Origin: Bradyrhizobium sp. CCBAU 51627
GTDB taxonomy: Bacteria; Pseudomonadota; Alphaproteobacteria; Rhizobiales; Xanthobacteraceae
DNA: 64,000 bases
Direction: 5' to 3'
NCBI RefSeq assembly: GCF_028128765.1
Contig: NZ_LBJG01000089.1
Span: 124,001 to 188,000, forward strand
The notes under the pieces are model-generated. The model was not told the DNA's origin. It ran no database searches and was given only the letters and a program-made list of their open reading frames with translations. Shown here in pieces: positions 27,683 through 36,998 of this stretch. The number at the start of each line of letters is the position of its first letter. Position 1 is the stretch's first letter. The position numbers and the translations under genes were made by a program.

Positions 27683-29152
27683 ATGGCGGATTACGACCTC
27701 GCGATCATCGGCGGCGGCCTCAACGGCGTCAGCCTCGCGCGCGATGCCGCCGGCCGCGGCCTGCGGGTCATCCTGATCGAGCAGGGCGATCTCGGCGGCG
27801 CAGCCTCATCAGCGACGCCGCGGCTGATTCATGGCGATTTGTCGGTGCTGGAGCGTCGCGGCTTCTGGCGGGTGCGCAGGGCCCTCGCCGAACGCCGAAC
27901 CTGGCTCCGGATCGCGCCGCATCTGGTGCGGCCGATGCGCTTCGTGATCCCCGCCCATTCCGATGAGCGTCCACCATGGCTGTTGCGGGCCGGATTGTAT
28001 GTTTATGACGCGTTGACGGGCCGCGGCGGCCTGCCTGCAGCGACAACCCTCGACATCACACATCATCCGGTCGGCAACGCGCTGAAGCGTCCGCTCGGCG
28101 TCGCCTTCGAATATGCCGATTGCATCGTCGACGATTCGCGCCTCGTGGTTCTCACGGCGCTGGATGCCGCCGAGCGCGGCGCCACGATCCGCACCGGGGC
28201 GCGTTGCGTGCGCGCCGACAGGGCCGACATCTGGCGGCTCGCGCTGGTCGATCGCGGCCATCGACGGGTGATCACGGCACGTGCGCTGGCCAATGCCACC
28301 GGGGGCTGGACATCGTTAGTCGCCGAGACGGTGCTGCGACAGCCGGTGCCGGCGATGGCCGCCGTGCAGATGAGCCAGGTCGTCCTGCCAAAGCTGTTCG
28401 AGTCCGATAACGTCTACGTGTTCCAGAACACTGATGGCCGGCTGATTTTTGCCAGCCCCTTTGAGCGCGATTTCACGCTGGTCGGCACGGTCACGCACGA
28501 TTTCACCGGCGATCCCGCGATCGTCGCCATGCCAAGCGCCGATGTCAGCTATCTGTGCGAGGCCGTGAACCGTTACTTCCGCGAGCGTGTCGCCCCGACC
28601 GACGTGGTGCGCACGGTCTCCGGCGTCAATCTGACGCCCGCGTCCGGGCGGCGACGCAACGGGACGACGCTGTTCCACGCGCGCCGGCGCAAGGCGCCGC
28701 TGCTCACTGTGTTCGGCGGCGACGTCACGACCTCGCGGCTGCGCGCCGAGCGGGCAGTGACGCGGCTGACGTCGTTCTATCCCATGTCGAGACCCTGGAC
28801 CGCCGGCGCAGCATTGCCTGGCGGCGATTTCGCCTGGGATCGTTTCGAGACCGAAGTCGATCTCGCCTGCCACCGCTGGCGCTTTCTCACCGAGCCGCAA
28901 GCCCGGCGCCTGGTTGCGGCCTACGGCTCGCGATTGCCCGATGTGCTGGGCGAGGCGAAGACACGCGAAGCACTCGGCCCCACATTTGGTCCCGACCTGA
29001 CCGCCGCCGAGACGCGTTATCTCATCGCCCGCGAATGGGCGCGCTTCCCCGATGACATCCTGTGGCGCCGCTCCAAGCTCGGCCTGACCATGCCTGCCGC
29101 GGACCGTGACGCACTGGCAGCGTTCATGGCGGGCATGGCTCGAACCGGTTGA
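27683..29152 (+). CDS. glpD: Glycerol-3-phosphate dehydrogenase (aerobic, FAD)
   Basis: A 489-residue membrane-associated flavoprotein that oxidises sn-glycerol-3-phosphate to dihydroxyacetone phosphate and feeds electrons to quinone. The FAD-binding segment DLAIIGGGLNGVSLARDAAG is at the N-terminus, and ATPRLIHGD and VSGVNLTPASGRRRN are conserved GlpD segments. The C-terminal domain (YLIAREWARFPDDILWRRSK) is also typical. The ATG at 27683 places the flavin motif at residue 5, as in the family, so longer in-frame extensions were rejected. It is followed by a putrescine-type ABC set with a 53-bp gap. Confidence 0.94.
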   Translation: MADYDLAIIGGGLNGVSLARDAAGRGLRVILIEQGDLGGAASSATPRLIHGDLSVLERRGFWRVRRALAERRTWLRIAPHLVRPMRFVIPAHSDERPPWLLRAGLYVYDALTGRGGLPAATTLDITHHPVGNALKRPLGVAFEYADCIVDDSRLVVLTALDAAERGATIRTGARCVRADRADIWRLALVDRGHRRVITARALANATGGWTSLVAETVLRQPVPAMAAVQMSQVVLPKLFESDNVYVFQNTDGRLIFASPFERDFTLVGTVTHDFTGDPAIVAMPSADVSYLCEAVNRYFRERVAPTDVVRTVSGVNLTPASGRRRNGTTLFHARRRKAPLLTVFGGDVTTSRLRAERAVTRLTSFYPMSRPWTAGAALPGGDFAWDRFETEVDLACHRWRFLTEPQARRLVAAYGSRLPDVLGEAKTREALGPTFGPDLTAAETRYLIAREWARFPDDILWRRSKLGLTMPAADRDALAAFMAGMARTG

Positions 29153-29205
29153 GGAAAGGCCGATCCGCGGCTAGCGTGCGGCGGCACTTGGGGTTGGCAG
29201 GGACC

Positions 29206-30375
29206 ATGACTGACGAGTCACCGAGAACGGGCGCCGCAGCCAATGCGGCTGGAGATGCGCATCCGGCCGCTGGTGAGCCGCTGCTGCGCATCGAGGGCGT
29301 GGCCAAGACGTTTGGAACATTTCGCGCCGTGGACGGCGTGTCGCTCGACGTCAAGGCCGGCGAGTTCTTTGCGCTGCTCGGGCCCAGCGGCTGCGGCAAG
29401 ACCACGCTGCTGCGTATGCTCGCGGGCTTCGAGGCTCCGGATGAAGGGCGCATCCTGCTCGGTGGCAGGGATATCGCGCAGGCGCTGCCGCACGAGCGCC
29501 CGATCAACATGATGTTCCAGAACTACGCGCTGTTTCCGCATCTGTCGGTGCGCGACAACATCGCCTTCGGCCTCAAGCGCTCGGGCATGGCGCGCGCCGA
29601 GATCGCACCACGCGTCGCGGAGATGGTCGCGCTGGTGAAGCTCGAGGGGCTGGAGAAGCGCAAGCCCGACCAGCTCTCCGGCGGCCAGCGGCAGCGCGTC
29701 GCGCTGGCCCGCGCGCTGGCCCGCCGGCCGCAATTGTTGCTGCTCGACGAGCCGCTTGCGGCGCTTGACAAGAAGCTGCGCGAGAGCACGCAACGCGAGC
29801 TGATGGAGCTTCAGCGCCGGCTCGGCATGACCTTCATTATCGTCACCCACGACCAGGAGGAGGCGATGACGATGGCCAGCCGGATCGGCGTGATGAAATC
29901 AGGCAAGCTGGCCCAGGTTGCTCCCCCGCGTGAGCTCTACGAGGCGCCGCGTTCGCGCTGGATTGCGGAGTTCGTCGGCGACATCAATCTGTTCGACGCC
30001 GAGTCGAAGCTGCGCGATGGTCATCGCCTGGTCATTGGCACGCGTGATGCGGGGACGCTGGTGGTGGCCGAGCCGCGCCAGCCGTTCGGCGACAGCAGAT
30101 TTTCGGTCGCGATCCGTCCCGAGAAGGTCAAACTGTCGCGTCGTGGTCCAGTGAGCGAGGCCGGTCATGGAACCGCGATCAACGTCCTGGATGGCGTGAT
30201 CGCCGACATCTGCTATCTCGGCGGCACCACCACCTACAAGGTGAAGCTCGATACGGGCGGCACGGTGCAGGCGTCCGTCGCCAACAGCGCGCGCCTCGAC
30301 GTCGATGCCTATAGCCTGAACCAGCAAATCGTCGCCTGGTTCACGCCTGATGATTGCGTGGTGCTGCCGTCATGA
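29206..30375 (+). CDS. potG: Polyamine ABC transporter ATPase (PotG-type)
   Basis: A 389-residue ATPase. Walker A is GPSGCGKT, the signature is LSGGQRQRVALARALA and Walker B is LLLLDEPLAALD. RPINMMFQNYALFPHLSV is characteristic of PotG/PotA ATPases. A TOBE domain occupies the C-terminus (about residues 300-389). It drives uptake through the two permeases encoded downstream. The ATG at 29206 is used, with GGCAGGGA just upstream. The stop codon overlaps the start of the next gene (ATGA). Confidence 0.9.
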   Translation: MTDESPRTGAAANAAGDAHPAAGEPLLRIEGVAKTFGTFRAVDGVSLDVKAGEFFALLGPSGCGKTTLLRMLAGFEAPDEGRILLGGRDIAQALPHERPINMMFQNYALFPHLSVRDNIAFGLKRSGMARAEIAPRVAEMVALVKLEGLEKRKPDQLSGGQRQRVALARALARRPQLLLLDEPLAALDKKLRESTQRELMELQRRLGMTFIIVTHDQEEAMTMASRIGVMKSGKLAQVAPPRELYEAPRSRWIAEFVGDINLFDAESKLRDGHRLVIGTRDAGTLVVAEPRQPFGDSRFSVAIRPEKVKLSRRGPVSEAGHGTAINVLDGVIADICYLGGTTTYKVKLDTGGTVQASVANSARLDVDAYSLNQQIVAWFTPDDCVVLPS

Positions 30376-31283
30376 GCGCCCGCCGGATTTTTGCGCGACC
30401 GGCGCGCTTCGCAGCCATCGCACCCTATGTCTGGATGGTGCTGTTCTTCCTGGTGCCGTTCGGCTTCGTGCTGAAGATCAGCCTGTCGCAGACCGCGATT
30501 GCGCAGCCCCCCTACGAGCCGGTGTTCGACCTGACGGCAGGATGGACGGCCATCCGGGCGGCGTTTGCCGCACTTTCGATCGACAATTTCAGATTGCTCG
30601 CCTCCGACGACATTTATGTGTTCGCCTATCTGCGCAGCTTGACCGTAGCCGTGACGGCGACCGCCTTGTTGCTGCTGATCGGCTATCCCATCGCCTATGG
30701 CATGGCGCGGCTACCGAAGCGCTGGCAGGCAGTGGCGATGGTGCTGGTGATCGTACCGTTCTGGACCTCGTTCCTGATCCGCATCTATGCCTGGATCAAC
30801 ATCCTCCAGCATGACGGCCTGCTCAATCAGATCCTGCTGGCGCTGCATCTGGTGAGCCAGCCGGTGGTGTGGCTCTCCACCGACACGGCGATGTATATCG
30901 GCATCGTCTATTCCTATCTGCCGTTCATGATCCTGCCGCTCTACGCCACCCTCGCGAAGATGGAGCCGGCGCTGGAGGAAGCGGCCAGCGATCTCGGCGC
31001 GCCGCCGGGGGCGGTGTTCTGGCTGGTGACGTTCCCGCTGTCGCTACCGGGTGTCGGCGCCGGCGTGCTCTTGTGCTTCATCCCCATCGTTGGCGAGTTC
31101 GTGATTCCGGATCTGCTCGCCGGCTCCAATTCGCTGATGATCGGCCAGACGCTGTGGCTCGAATTCTTCACCAACAAGGACTGGCCGGTCGCCTCGGCCG
31201 CGGCGATCGCGCTGCTCGTGATGCTGCTGTTGCCGCTTCTGTTCTACGAGCGGCTTCAGCGCCGACAGCTGGAGGAGCAGTGA
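30372..31283 (+). CDS. potH: Polyamine ABC permease (PotH-type)
   Basis: A 303-residue inner-membrane permease with six predicted helices. The EAA loop is EEAASDLGAPPGAVFWLVTF, and the segment VGEFVIPDLLAGSNSLMIGQ closely recalls E. coli PotH. It couples to the PotG-type ATPase through the EAA loop. Starts at 30372 in a 4-bp overlap with potG; potI follows after one base. No binding protein is encoded nearby. Confidence 0.9.
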   Translation: MSARRIFARPARFAAIAPYVWMVLFFLVPFGFVLKISLSQTAIAQPPYEPVFDLTAGWTAIRAAFAALSIDNFRLLASDDIYVFAYLRSLTVAVTATALLLLIGYPIAYGMARLPKRWQAVAMVLVIVPFWTSFLIRIYAWINILQHDGLLNQILLALHLVSQPVVWLSTDTAMYIGIVYSYLPFMILPLYATLAKMEPALEEAASDLGAPPGAVFWLVTFPLSLPGVGAGVLLCFIPIVGEFVIPDLLAGSNSLMIGQTLWLEFFTNKDWPVASAAAIALLVMLLLPLLFYERLQRRQLEEQ

Positions 31284-31284
31284 G

Positions 31285-32097
31285 ATGCGCACGATTTCCC
31301 GCCTGTCTCGCTTCAACATCGCTTCGCTCGCGCTGGGCCTCGCCTTCCTCTATCTGCCGATCCTCATTCTCGTGATCTATTCCTTCAACGCCTCACGGCT
31401 GGTGACGGTGTGGGGCGGCTGGTCGCTGCGCTGGTATCACGAATTCTTTGCCGACCGCGCCATGATCGAAGCGTCCTGGATGAGCCTGCGGGTCGCAGTC
31501 GCTTCCGCGACCATTGCCACGCTGCTGGGCACGCTGGCCGCGGTGGCGCTGTCGCGCGGCGAGCGCTTTCGCGGCCGCACGTTGTTCTCCGGCATGCTCT
31601 ATGCGCCGCTGGTGATGCCGGAGGTGATCACGGGATTGTCGCTGCTCTTGCTGTTCGTGGCGCTGAACGCGGAGCGCGGCTTTTGGACCGTGACGATCGC
31701 CCACACCACGCTGACAATGTGCTTCGTTGCCGTCGTCGTGCAGTCGCGCCTCGGCTCGCTCGATCGCTCGCTCGAAGAGGCGGCGATGGATCTCGGCTGC
31801 GCCCCCGTCCGCGCGTTCCTGTCGGTGACGTTGCCGTTGATCGCGCCGGCGATCGTCGCCGGATGGATGCTGGCCTTCACGCTCTCCCTCGACGACCTCG
31901 TGATCGCGAGCTTCACCACCGGCCCCGGCTCGGCAACCCTGCCGATCCGGATCTATTCCGAGGTGAGGCTCGGCGTGAAGCCGGAGATCAATGCGATCTG
32001 CACCCTGGTGATCGCCCTGATCGCTGTGGTCATCATCATCGCCTCGGTTGCTTCAAAATTGTCGAGCTCGCAAGGCGAGAGCGCGGCGCCTTTGTGA
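31285..32097 (+). CDS. potI: Polyamine ABC permease (PotI-type)
   Basis: A 270-residue permease, six helices. IYSFNASRLVTVWGGWSLRW and LPLIAPAIVAGWMLAFTLSL match the PotI subfamily, with EEAAMDLGCAPVRAFLSVTL as the EAA loop. It is the last transporter gene of the set, followed by a small membrane protein of unknown role. Confidence 0.9.
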   Translation: MRTISRLSRFNIASLALGLAFLYLPILILVIYSFNASRLVTVWGGWSLRWYHEFFADRAMIEASWMSLRVAVASATIATLLGTLAAVALSRGERFRGRTLFSGMLYAPLVMPEVITGLSLLLLFVALNAERGFWTVTIAHTTLTMCFVAVVVQSRLGSLDRSLEEAAMDLGCAPVRAFLSVTLPLIAPAIVAGWMLAFTLSLDDLVIASFTTGPGSATLPIRIYSEVRLGVKPEINAICTLVIALIAVVIIIASVASKLSSSQGESAAPL

Positions 32098-32110
32098 TGC
32101 GGAGACTGTC

Positions 32111-32611
32111 ATGACATTCGCCTATCAGATCGTGATCCACACCCCGTTCTGGGTCTGGATGTTGCTCGCCTATCTGGTGTGGCAGGGAATCAAGGCGATG
32201 CAGCCGCGCAAGATGCCGATCTGGCGCGCGCTGATCGTGCCGGTCGTCTTCATCGTCTGGGGCGTTTCGCGGATCGGAGTTGGGCATCAGGAGAGCGCGT
32301 GGCCGCTGCTTGCCTGGATCGCGGCCGCGCTGGTGCTGTTGCCGGTCGGCGTGCTGACGCCGCGTCCGTTCGATGTTGACCACAAGACTGGAGAGATCAT
32401 TCGTCCGGGCAGTGCGTTCGGGCTGATCCGCAATCTCGTCGTGTTCGCACTGCAATATGCAGTGGGCGTGATCTCGGCCGTCGACGCGGGCGACCGAGCG
32501 CTTGCGATCATCGTCGGCCGCGCCATCTCGGGCGCGACCGCCGGATACTTCTTGGGCTCGATGATCGCGCTCCTGATCGCCTATCGCAGAAAGCGCGCCA
32601 GCCAGCTCTAG
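32111..32611 (+). CDS. Conserved small integral membrane protein
   Basis: A 166-residue protein with four or five predicted helices (for example FWVWMLLAYLVWQGI and WPLLAWIAAALVLLPVGVL). Function is not recognised. It starts 13 bp after potI and may be co-transcribed with it. Its 3' end overlaps by 4 bp the 3' end of a convergent ABC permease gene. The ATG at 32111 is used. Confidence 0.65.
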   Translation: MTFAYQIVIHTPFWVWMLLAYLVWQGIKAMQPRKMPIWRALIVPVVFIVWGVSRIGVGHQESAWPLLAWIAAALVLLPVGVLTPRPFDVDHKTGEIIRPGSAFGLIRNLVVFALQYAVGVISAVDAGDRALAIIVGRAISGATAGYFLGSMIALLIAYRRKRASQL

Positions 32612-33474
32612 GACTTCACCGCACCTGCCGTCAGGCCGCCCACCATGTAGCGGCGGAAGGCGTAGTAGACCGCGGCCGGCGGCAGCGCGTAGATGAAGCC
32701 GGTGGTCATCAACAACTCCCACGGCGAATCGTCGGCGGCGAGGAAATTGCCGAGCGCGACGGGCAGGGTGATCTCCTGGTCGTTCGAGAGCAGCAGGAAC
32801 GCGTAGAGATATTCGTTCCAGGCCAGCAGCACCGCATAGGTGCCGATCGCGACCAGCGAGGGCATCATCAGCGGCAGATAGACCAGGCGGAAGATCTGGA
32901 GCGTCGTGGCGCCGTCCATCACTGCGGCTTCGTCGAGTTCGACCGGCAGCTTGTCCGAGGCCTGCTTCAGCACCCAGATCGCGTACGGGCTGGCGATCGT
33001 CACCATGGCGAGGATCAGCGACCAGTGATTGTTGAGCAGACCGTAATTGCCCATGGTGCGGTACATCGGCACGGCGAGGAACGCAGCGGGGATGAAATAG
33101 GTGAACAGCGCGAGATTCAGGACCATGCGTCCGCCCGGCACCTTCAGGCGCGAGATCGAGAACGCCGCGGCAGTCGCGACGACTAGCGTCAGCGCACCCA
33201 CCGCGGCGGCGATCACCACGGAATTCCAGAACTGGACGTAGAAGTCGCGCAGGAAGTAGTGCTGCTGCTTGAACACGATCTCGAAGTTGTGCAGCGTCGG
33301 ATGATCCGGCCACAGCTTGCCCGAGAACGCGTCTTCCTTCGGGGAGATCGCGAACAGGAACATGTGGTAGATCGGGATCATCGTCCACAGGAAGACGGGA
33401 ATGCCGATCAGGAGCAGCCGCGCTTCGGTCGCGACGTCACGCCAGGAAAATTCGCTTACGCCGGGAAGCTTCAT
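32608..33474 (-). CDS. Sugar-type ABC permease (MalG-like)
   Basis: A 288-residue inner-membrane permease with six helices. The EAA-loop segment DEAAVMDGATTLQIFRLVYL is typical of CUT1-type permeases. The ATG at 33474 begins MKLPGVSEF and overlaps the end of the preceding permease gene by 4 bp; the open frame upstream to 33741 lies inside that gene and is not coding. It is the last gene of the operon binding protein - permease - permease, with no ATPase gene present. Confidence 0.9.
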   Translation of the reverse strand: MKLPGVSEFSWRDVATEARLLLIGIPVFLWTMIPIYHMFLFAISPKEDAFSGKLWPDHPTLHNFEIVFKQQHYFLRDFYVQFWNSVVIAAAVGALTLVVATAAAFSISRLKVPGGRMVLNLALFTYFIPAAFLAVPMYRTMGNYGLLNNHWSLILAMVTIASPYAIWVLKQASDKLPVELDEAAVMDGATTLQIFRLVYLPLMMPSLVAIGTYAVLLAWNEYLYAFLLLSNDQEITLPVALGNFLAADDSPWELLMTTGFIYALPPAAVYYAFRRYMVGGLTAGAVKS

Positions 33475-34340
33475 CGCGACAACCGTTTCATCATGAAGTA
33501 CACGAGCGGCAGGACGAACGGCATCGCGCAGACGATGGAAGCCATCGCCAGCGAGAGCTGGTCGAGCCGGAGATAGCGAATGCCGAGCGTCGACAGCACA
33601 TGCGTGAGGTCGGCCGGGCCGCCGCCGGTGAGAAGATAGACGCTGTTGAAGTCCCCTAGCGTCCAGATCATCGAGAGCAGCGTGCAGGTCACGTAGAGCG
33701 TCTGCATCGACGGCCAGGTGATGAAGCGGAATTTCTGCCACCAGCTGGCGCCGTCGACCTCGGCGGCCTCGAACAGATCATGCGAGATTGCAAGGCGGCC
33801 GGTGATCAGGATCAGCGTCCAGAACGGCAGCGACTTCCAGATGTGCACGGCGATCGCCATGGTCAGCGCGATGGTCGGGTCGTTCAGCCAGTTTGGACCG
33901 TCGTCACCGGTGAGGGTGAAGATGAAATGGTTCACCATGCCCCATTCGGGGTTGAGCATGAACCGCACCGACAGGATGGTCGGGATCGACGGCACCGCCC
34001 AGGGCAGGATGAAGATCACCGACAGCCATTTGATCCAGGTGCGCTGCTGGGCGAAGAAGCCGGACAGGAACAGCGCGATCAGCATCTTGATGTTGATGCC
34101 GATGACCAGGAAAATCAGGGTGTTGACCGCGGCGCGCGCGAAGATCGGGTCGTTATAAAGCGCGACATAGTTCGACGGGGCTCGCGCCAGCCAAAGCCCG
34201 TAGCAGACGGGATAGACGACGAAGGCAAGGAAGACGAGCAGATAGGGTGCGAGCAGCACGATGCCCCAGACCTGCGCCGGGGTCAGCCGCGACGACAGGG
34301 GTGGCGCGATCGCCTGATCGCCAGAGAGCGTGATCGCCAT
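33471..34340 (-). CDS. Sugar-type ABC permease (MalF-like)
   Basis: A 289-residue permease with six helices. The coupling loop FEAAEVDGASWWQKFRFITW marks the MalF/UgpA class. The ATG at 34340 is preferred over a TTG at 34358. It lies 93 bp after the binding-protein gene, with two hairpins in between, and overlaps the next permease gene by 4 bp. Confidence 0.9.
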   Translation of the reverse strand: MAITLSGDQAIAPPLSSRLTPAQVWGIVLLAPYLLVFLAFVVYPVCYGLWLARAPSNYVALYNDPIFARAAVNTLIFLVIGINIKMLIALFLSGFFAQQRTWIKWLSVIFILPWAVPSIPTILSVRFMLNPEWGMVNHFIFTLTGDDGPNWLNDPTIALTMAIAVHIWKSLPFWTLILITGRLAISHDLFEAAEVDGASWWQKFRFITWPSMQTLYVTCTLLSMIWTLGDFNSVYLLTGGGPADLTHVLSTLGIRYLRLDQLSLAMASIVCAMPFVLPLVYFMMKRLSR

Positions 34341-34362
34341 TCTATTCGGACTCTTCAAAGAG

Positions 34363-34424
34363 AAGCCGGCCGCGAAACGCGGCCGGTGTTGTTCTTACAC
34401 CTCTCCCCGCAAGGCGGGGAGAGG
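34363..34424 (-). terminator. Two tandem hairpins between binding-protein and permease genes
   Basis: Hairpin 1 has the stem cctctccccgc / gcggggagagg (34400-34424, 3-nt loop). Hairpin 2 has ccggccgcg / cgcggccgg (34366-34386, 3-nt loop). Both are perfect and lie inside the operon, so they probably shield the upstream message or attenuate read-through rather than end transcription fully. Hairpin 1 resembles the one after hemN. Confidence 0.7.
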
Positions 34425-34433
34425 GAGGATGAG

Positions 34434-35819
34434 TTAACCTGCGACCTGCTTGATGCGGGCGATCAGTTCGTCGACGGCCTTGTCGACCGGAACCTTCTCG
34501 CTGACCACCCGGTTCATCGCCTTGGCCCACACGTTCTCGTTGTTGAGGATCGTGAACTTCCAGTTCTTGGTGAAATCGAACGGCGCGGTGCCGCCGGTGA
34601 ACTGGGCGTAGACGGCCTTGCGGTGCTTGTCAGCCTGCCAGAACGGGCTCGCCTGGCTTTCCTTCGTCACCGGGAACCAGCGGCCAAGCGCGCCCTCGAT
34701 ATAGGGGCGGACGTTCTCTTCCTGGAGCAGGAAGCTGATGAACTGCTTGGCTTCGGCCTTGTTCTTGGCCGCGGTGAAGACCAGCCCGGTCTTCACGTCG
34801 GAACGGTACCTGATCGTCGAACCATCCGGGGCCTTGGGAAAGGACGCCGTGATGATGTCCTGCTCATAGGCCTTCTTGCCGGCATCGCGCTGCTCTTGGG
34901 TGAGCGCCTGGTTCTGCGAGTCCTCGTACCATTTCGCCGCGATCGAGATCGTGAAGTTGTGGGTCATCACGATGGTCTTGTTGTGGAAGGCGACATTATT
35001 GTCCGGATCCTTCCACGTCGTCGAGGACGGCGGGGTGCAGCCCTTGATGTAGGTGTCGGTGTAGTCCTTCATCGCCTTGATCAGGCCGTCGCGGACCTTG
35101 GGATCGTCGACGAGCAACTTGCCGTCGTCATCGACCAGCTTGACGTGATAAGCGTCCATGAAGGTGTAGAACGACTGGAAGGAGTCGGTGGATTCCACGC
35201 CCATCGGCTGGCCGACCGCATAGATGCGCTGGCCGGTCGCCTTGCGAATCGCAGGCTGCACCTTGTCGCACCAGAATGACCAATAGCCATTCCAGTCGTT
35301 CGGAATGTCGCTCTGCTTGAACCCGGCCTTCTCCAGCATGTCCTTCCAGATCTGGACGTGCATGCTCTGCTGCTTCAGCGGGAAGCCGTAATAGGCCTTT
35401 TTCTTGGCGACATCGTTATAGAGGATCGAGGCATCCAGCGTGTTCTGCACGAACCGGTCCTTGATCGGCTCCATGACGTCGGTGAGGTCCTCGAGCTTGC
35501 CCTCATAGGCCCACTTGCCCTGCGCCTGCACGTCATAGGAATCGGAGTAGGCGACATCTGGCACGGTGCCGGCATCGAGCGCGGCGACCGTCTTCGGAAT
35601 CATGTCCTGGATCGCATACTGCGACAATTCGACCTTGATGCCGGTCTTGGCTTCGAACTTCTTGATCGTATCGAGCAGTGCGTCATCTTCGGAGCGGTAG
35701 AAGCCCTTGCCCCACCAGACCGTAATCGTCTTCTGCTGCGCAAAGGCGGGTGCGGCGGCTGCAAACAGCCCGACGGCAGCGACCGCCAATGATACTGCGC
35801 CAATAACCTTGGATCTCAC
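34434..35819 (-). CDS. ABC transporter extracellular solute-binding protein (family 1)
   Basis: A 461-residue periplasmic binding protein. The signal peptide is MRSKVIGAVSLAVAAVGLFA with cleavage near AFA-QQ. TITVWWGKGFYRSEDDALLD is the usual family 1 opening, and the length fits sugar or polyol binding proteins. The GTG at 35819 is chosen because GGGAG lies six nt before it; a longer frame starts with a TTG at 35834. First gene of an operon with two permeases. The substrate is unknown. Confidence 0.88.
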   Translation of the reverse strand: MRSKVIGAVSLAVAAVGLFAAAAPAFAQQKTITVWWGKGFYRSEDDALLDTIKKFEAKTGIKVELSQYAIQDMIPKTVAALDAGTVPDVAYSDSYDVQAQGKWAYEGKLEDLTDVMEPIKDRFVQNTLDASILYNDVAKKKAYYGFPLKQQSMHVQIWKDMLEKAGFKQSDIPNDWNGYWSFWCDKVQPAIRKATGQRIYAVGQPMGVESTDSFQSFYTFMDAYHVKLVDDDGKLLVDDPKVRDGLIKAMKDYTDTYIKGCTPPSSTTWKDPDNNVAFHNKTIVMTHNFTISIAAKWYEDSQNQALTQEQRDAGKKAYEQDIITASFPKAPDGSTIRYRSDVKTGLVFTAAKNKAEAKQFISFLLQEENVRPYIEGALGRWFPVTKESQASPFWQADKHRKAVYAQFTGGTAPFDFTKNWKFTILNNENVWAKAMNRVVSEKVPVDKAVDELIARIKQVAG

Positions 35820-35836
35820 GTTTTTCTCCCTCAAAC

Positions 35837-35857
35837 GGCCGGTGTTTTAACCGGTCG
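35837..35857. promoter_or_regulatory. Palindrome upstream of the binding-protein gene (possible operator)
   Basis: The sequence ccggt-N6-accgg (35839-35854) sits in a longer imperfect palindrome, cggccggt / accggtcg. It ends about 18 bp before the GTG start, within the leader or promoter. This is the place for a LacI- or GntR-type operator or a leader hairpin; which one is unknown. Confidence 0.4.
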
Positions 35858-36059
35858 GATAAAACACTAGCGCATGGCGGAAGTCCGATCTAGCGCCATC
35901 TTGTCAGACCAATGTCGTGGGGATAGAGCCTCAGAGAGATGCTTAACGCGCATCGATCCAATCGCGGCATCAATTTGCGGCAATCAATTCGCCTTGTAGG
36001 TCGTCGCTCGGCCTGGAGCAAGTGGCAGCTCCACGCACCTGCACCCCGTCAGCGAGCAC

Positions 36060-36998
36060 CTATTTCAAACGGCGTGACCGCGGCTTGCCCTGCCCGCTGG
36101 CTCGGAGAGGAGAACGCCATGTCTCGAGCAGCATCTTGAGGAATTGGCTGGCATGCGGGGATAATGTCGCCCCGCGCCTGCGCACGATGCCGATCGTCCG
36201 CGACACTTGCGGCTCGGTCAAGCGAATGGTGTGAATGATCGGATGGCCGGCCGCGGGCGTTGCCAGCCTCGGCAGCACAGCGACGCCGAGGCCCGCTTCG
36301 ACCAGCCCAAGCGAGCCGGAGAGGTGAGCGACCTCGTAGGACCAGTTCAACTGCAGGCCGTGTCGCGCCAGCGCATTGTCGATCAAGGCGCGATTGCCGC
36401 TATTGCGACCGACGGTGATGACCCGGTGCGGCACGATCTCCGGCCAGCTGACCTGTTTGCGTGATGCCAGCGGATGGTCATGACGGCAAGCCAGGACGAA
36501 AGGGTCCTCAACCAGTTTCTCGAATTCGATCTCGGCATGCGAGGCCCCGATGAAATTGATGCCGAAATCGACTTCGCCACGCGCGACCGCTTCCAGCCCC
36601 TCGTTGGCACCGATATCCAGAATCCGGACGCGAATGCGCGGATACGCTTCGGCAAAACGGCCGATCGCACGCGGCAGGAAGTAGAACACTGTTGTTGGCA
36701 CCGCGGCCACCGAGACCAGGCCAGAACTTCGCGCGCCGATATCCTGGATGGCGAGCACCGACGTCTCGAACTCGTCGATGAGGCGCCGCACCTTCGGCAG
36801 GAAGTCGCGGCCGGTCATGGTGAGATTGACGTGGCGCGTCGATCGCTCGAGCAACGGCGCACCGAGGCTTTCCTCCAGCTTCTGAATGCGGCGGCTCAGT
36901 GCCGGCTGAGACAGGTTCAGCGCCTTGGCGGTCCGGACAAAGCTTCCCGTCTCAGCGACGGTGATGAACGCCTTGAGGTCGAGCAGTTCTGCGTTCAT
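36060..36998 (-). CDS. LysR-family transcriptional regulator
   Basis: A 312-residue LTTR. The N-terminal winged helix-turn-helix reads FVRTAKALNLSQPALSRRIQ, and a periplasmic-binding-protein-like effector domain follows. The ATG at 36998 begins MNAELLDLKAFITVAETGSF, standard for the family, with GGAG upstream. It is divergent from an oxalomesaconate-tautomerase-like gene with a 118-bp gap and most likely controls it and the downstream dicarboxylate symporter (inference from arrangement). Confidence 0.92.
   Translation of the reverse strand: MNAELLDLKAFITVAETGSFVRTAKALNLSQPALSRRIQKLEESLGAPLLERSTRHVNLTMTGRDFLPKVRRLIDEFETSVLAIQDIGARSSGLVSVAAVPTTVFYFLPRAIGRFAEAYPRIRVRILDIGANEGLEAVARGEVDFGINFIGASHAEIEFEKLVEDPFVLACRHDHPLASRKQVSWPEIVPHRVITVGRNSGNRALIDNALARHGLQLNWSYEVAHLSGSLGLVEAGLGVAVLPRLATPAAGHPIIHTIRLTEPQVSRTIGIVRRRGATLSPHASQFLKMLLETWRSPLRASGQGKPRSRRLK

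Noticed and set aside
36022..36234. 70-codon plus-strand frame at the end of the LysR gene
   Set aside because: Mostly antisense to the LysR coding sequence and without a ribosome-binding site.
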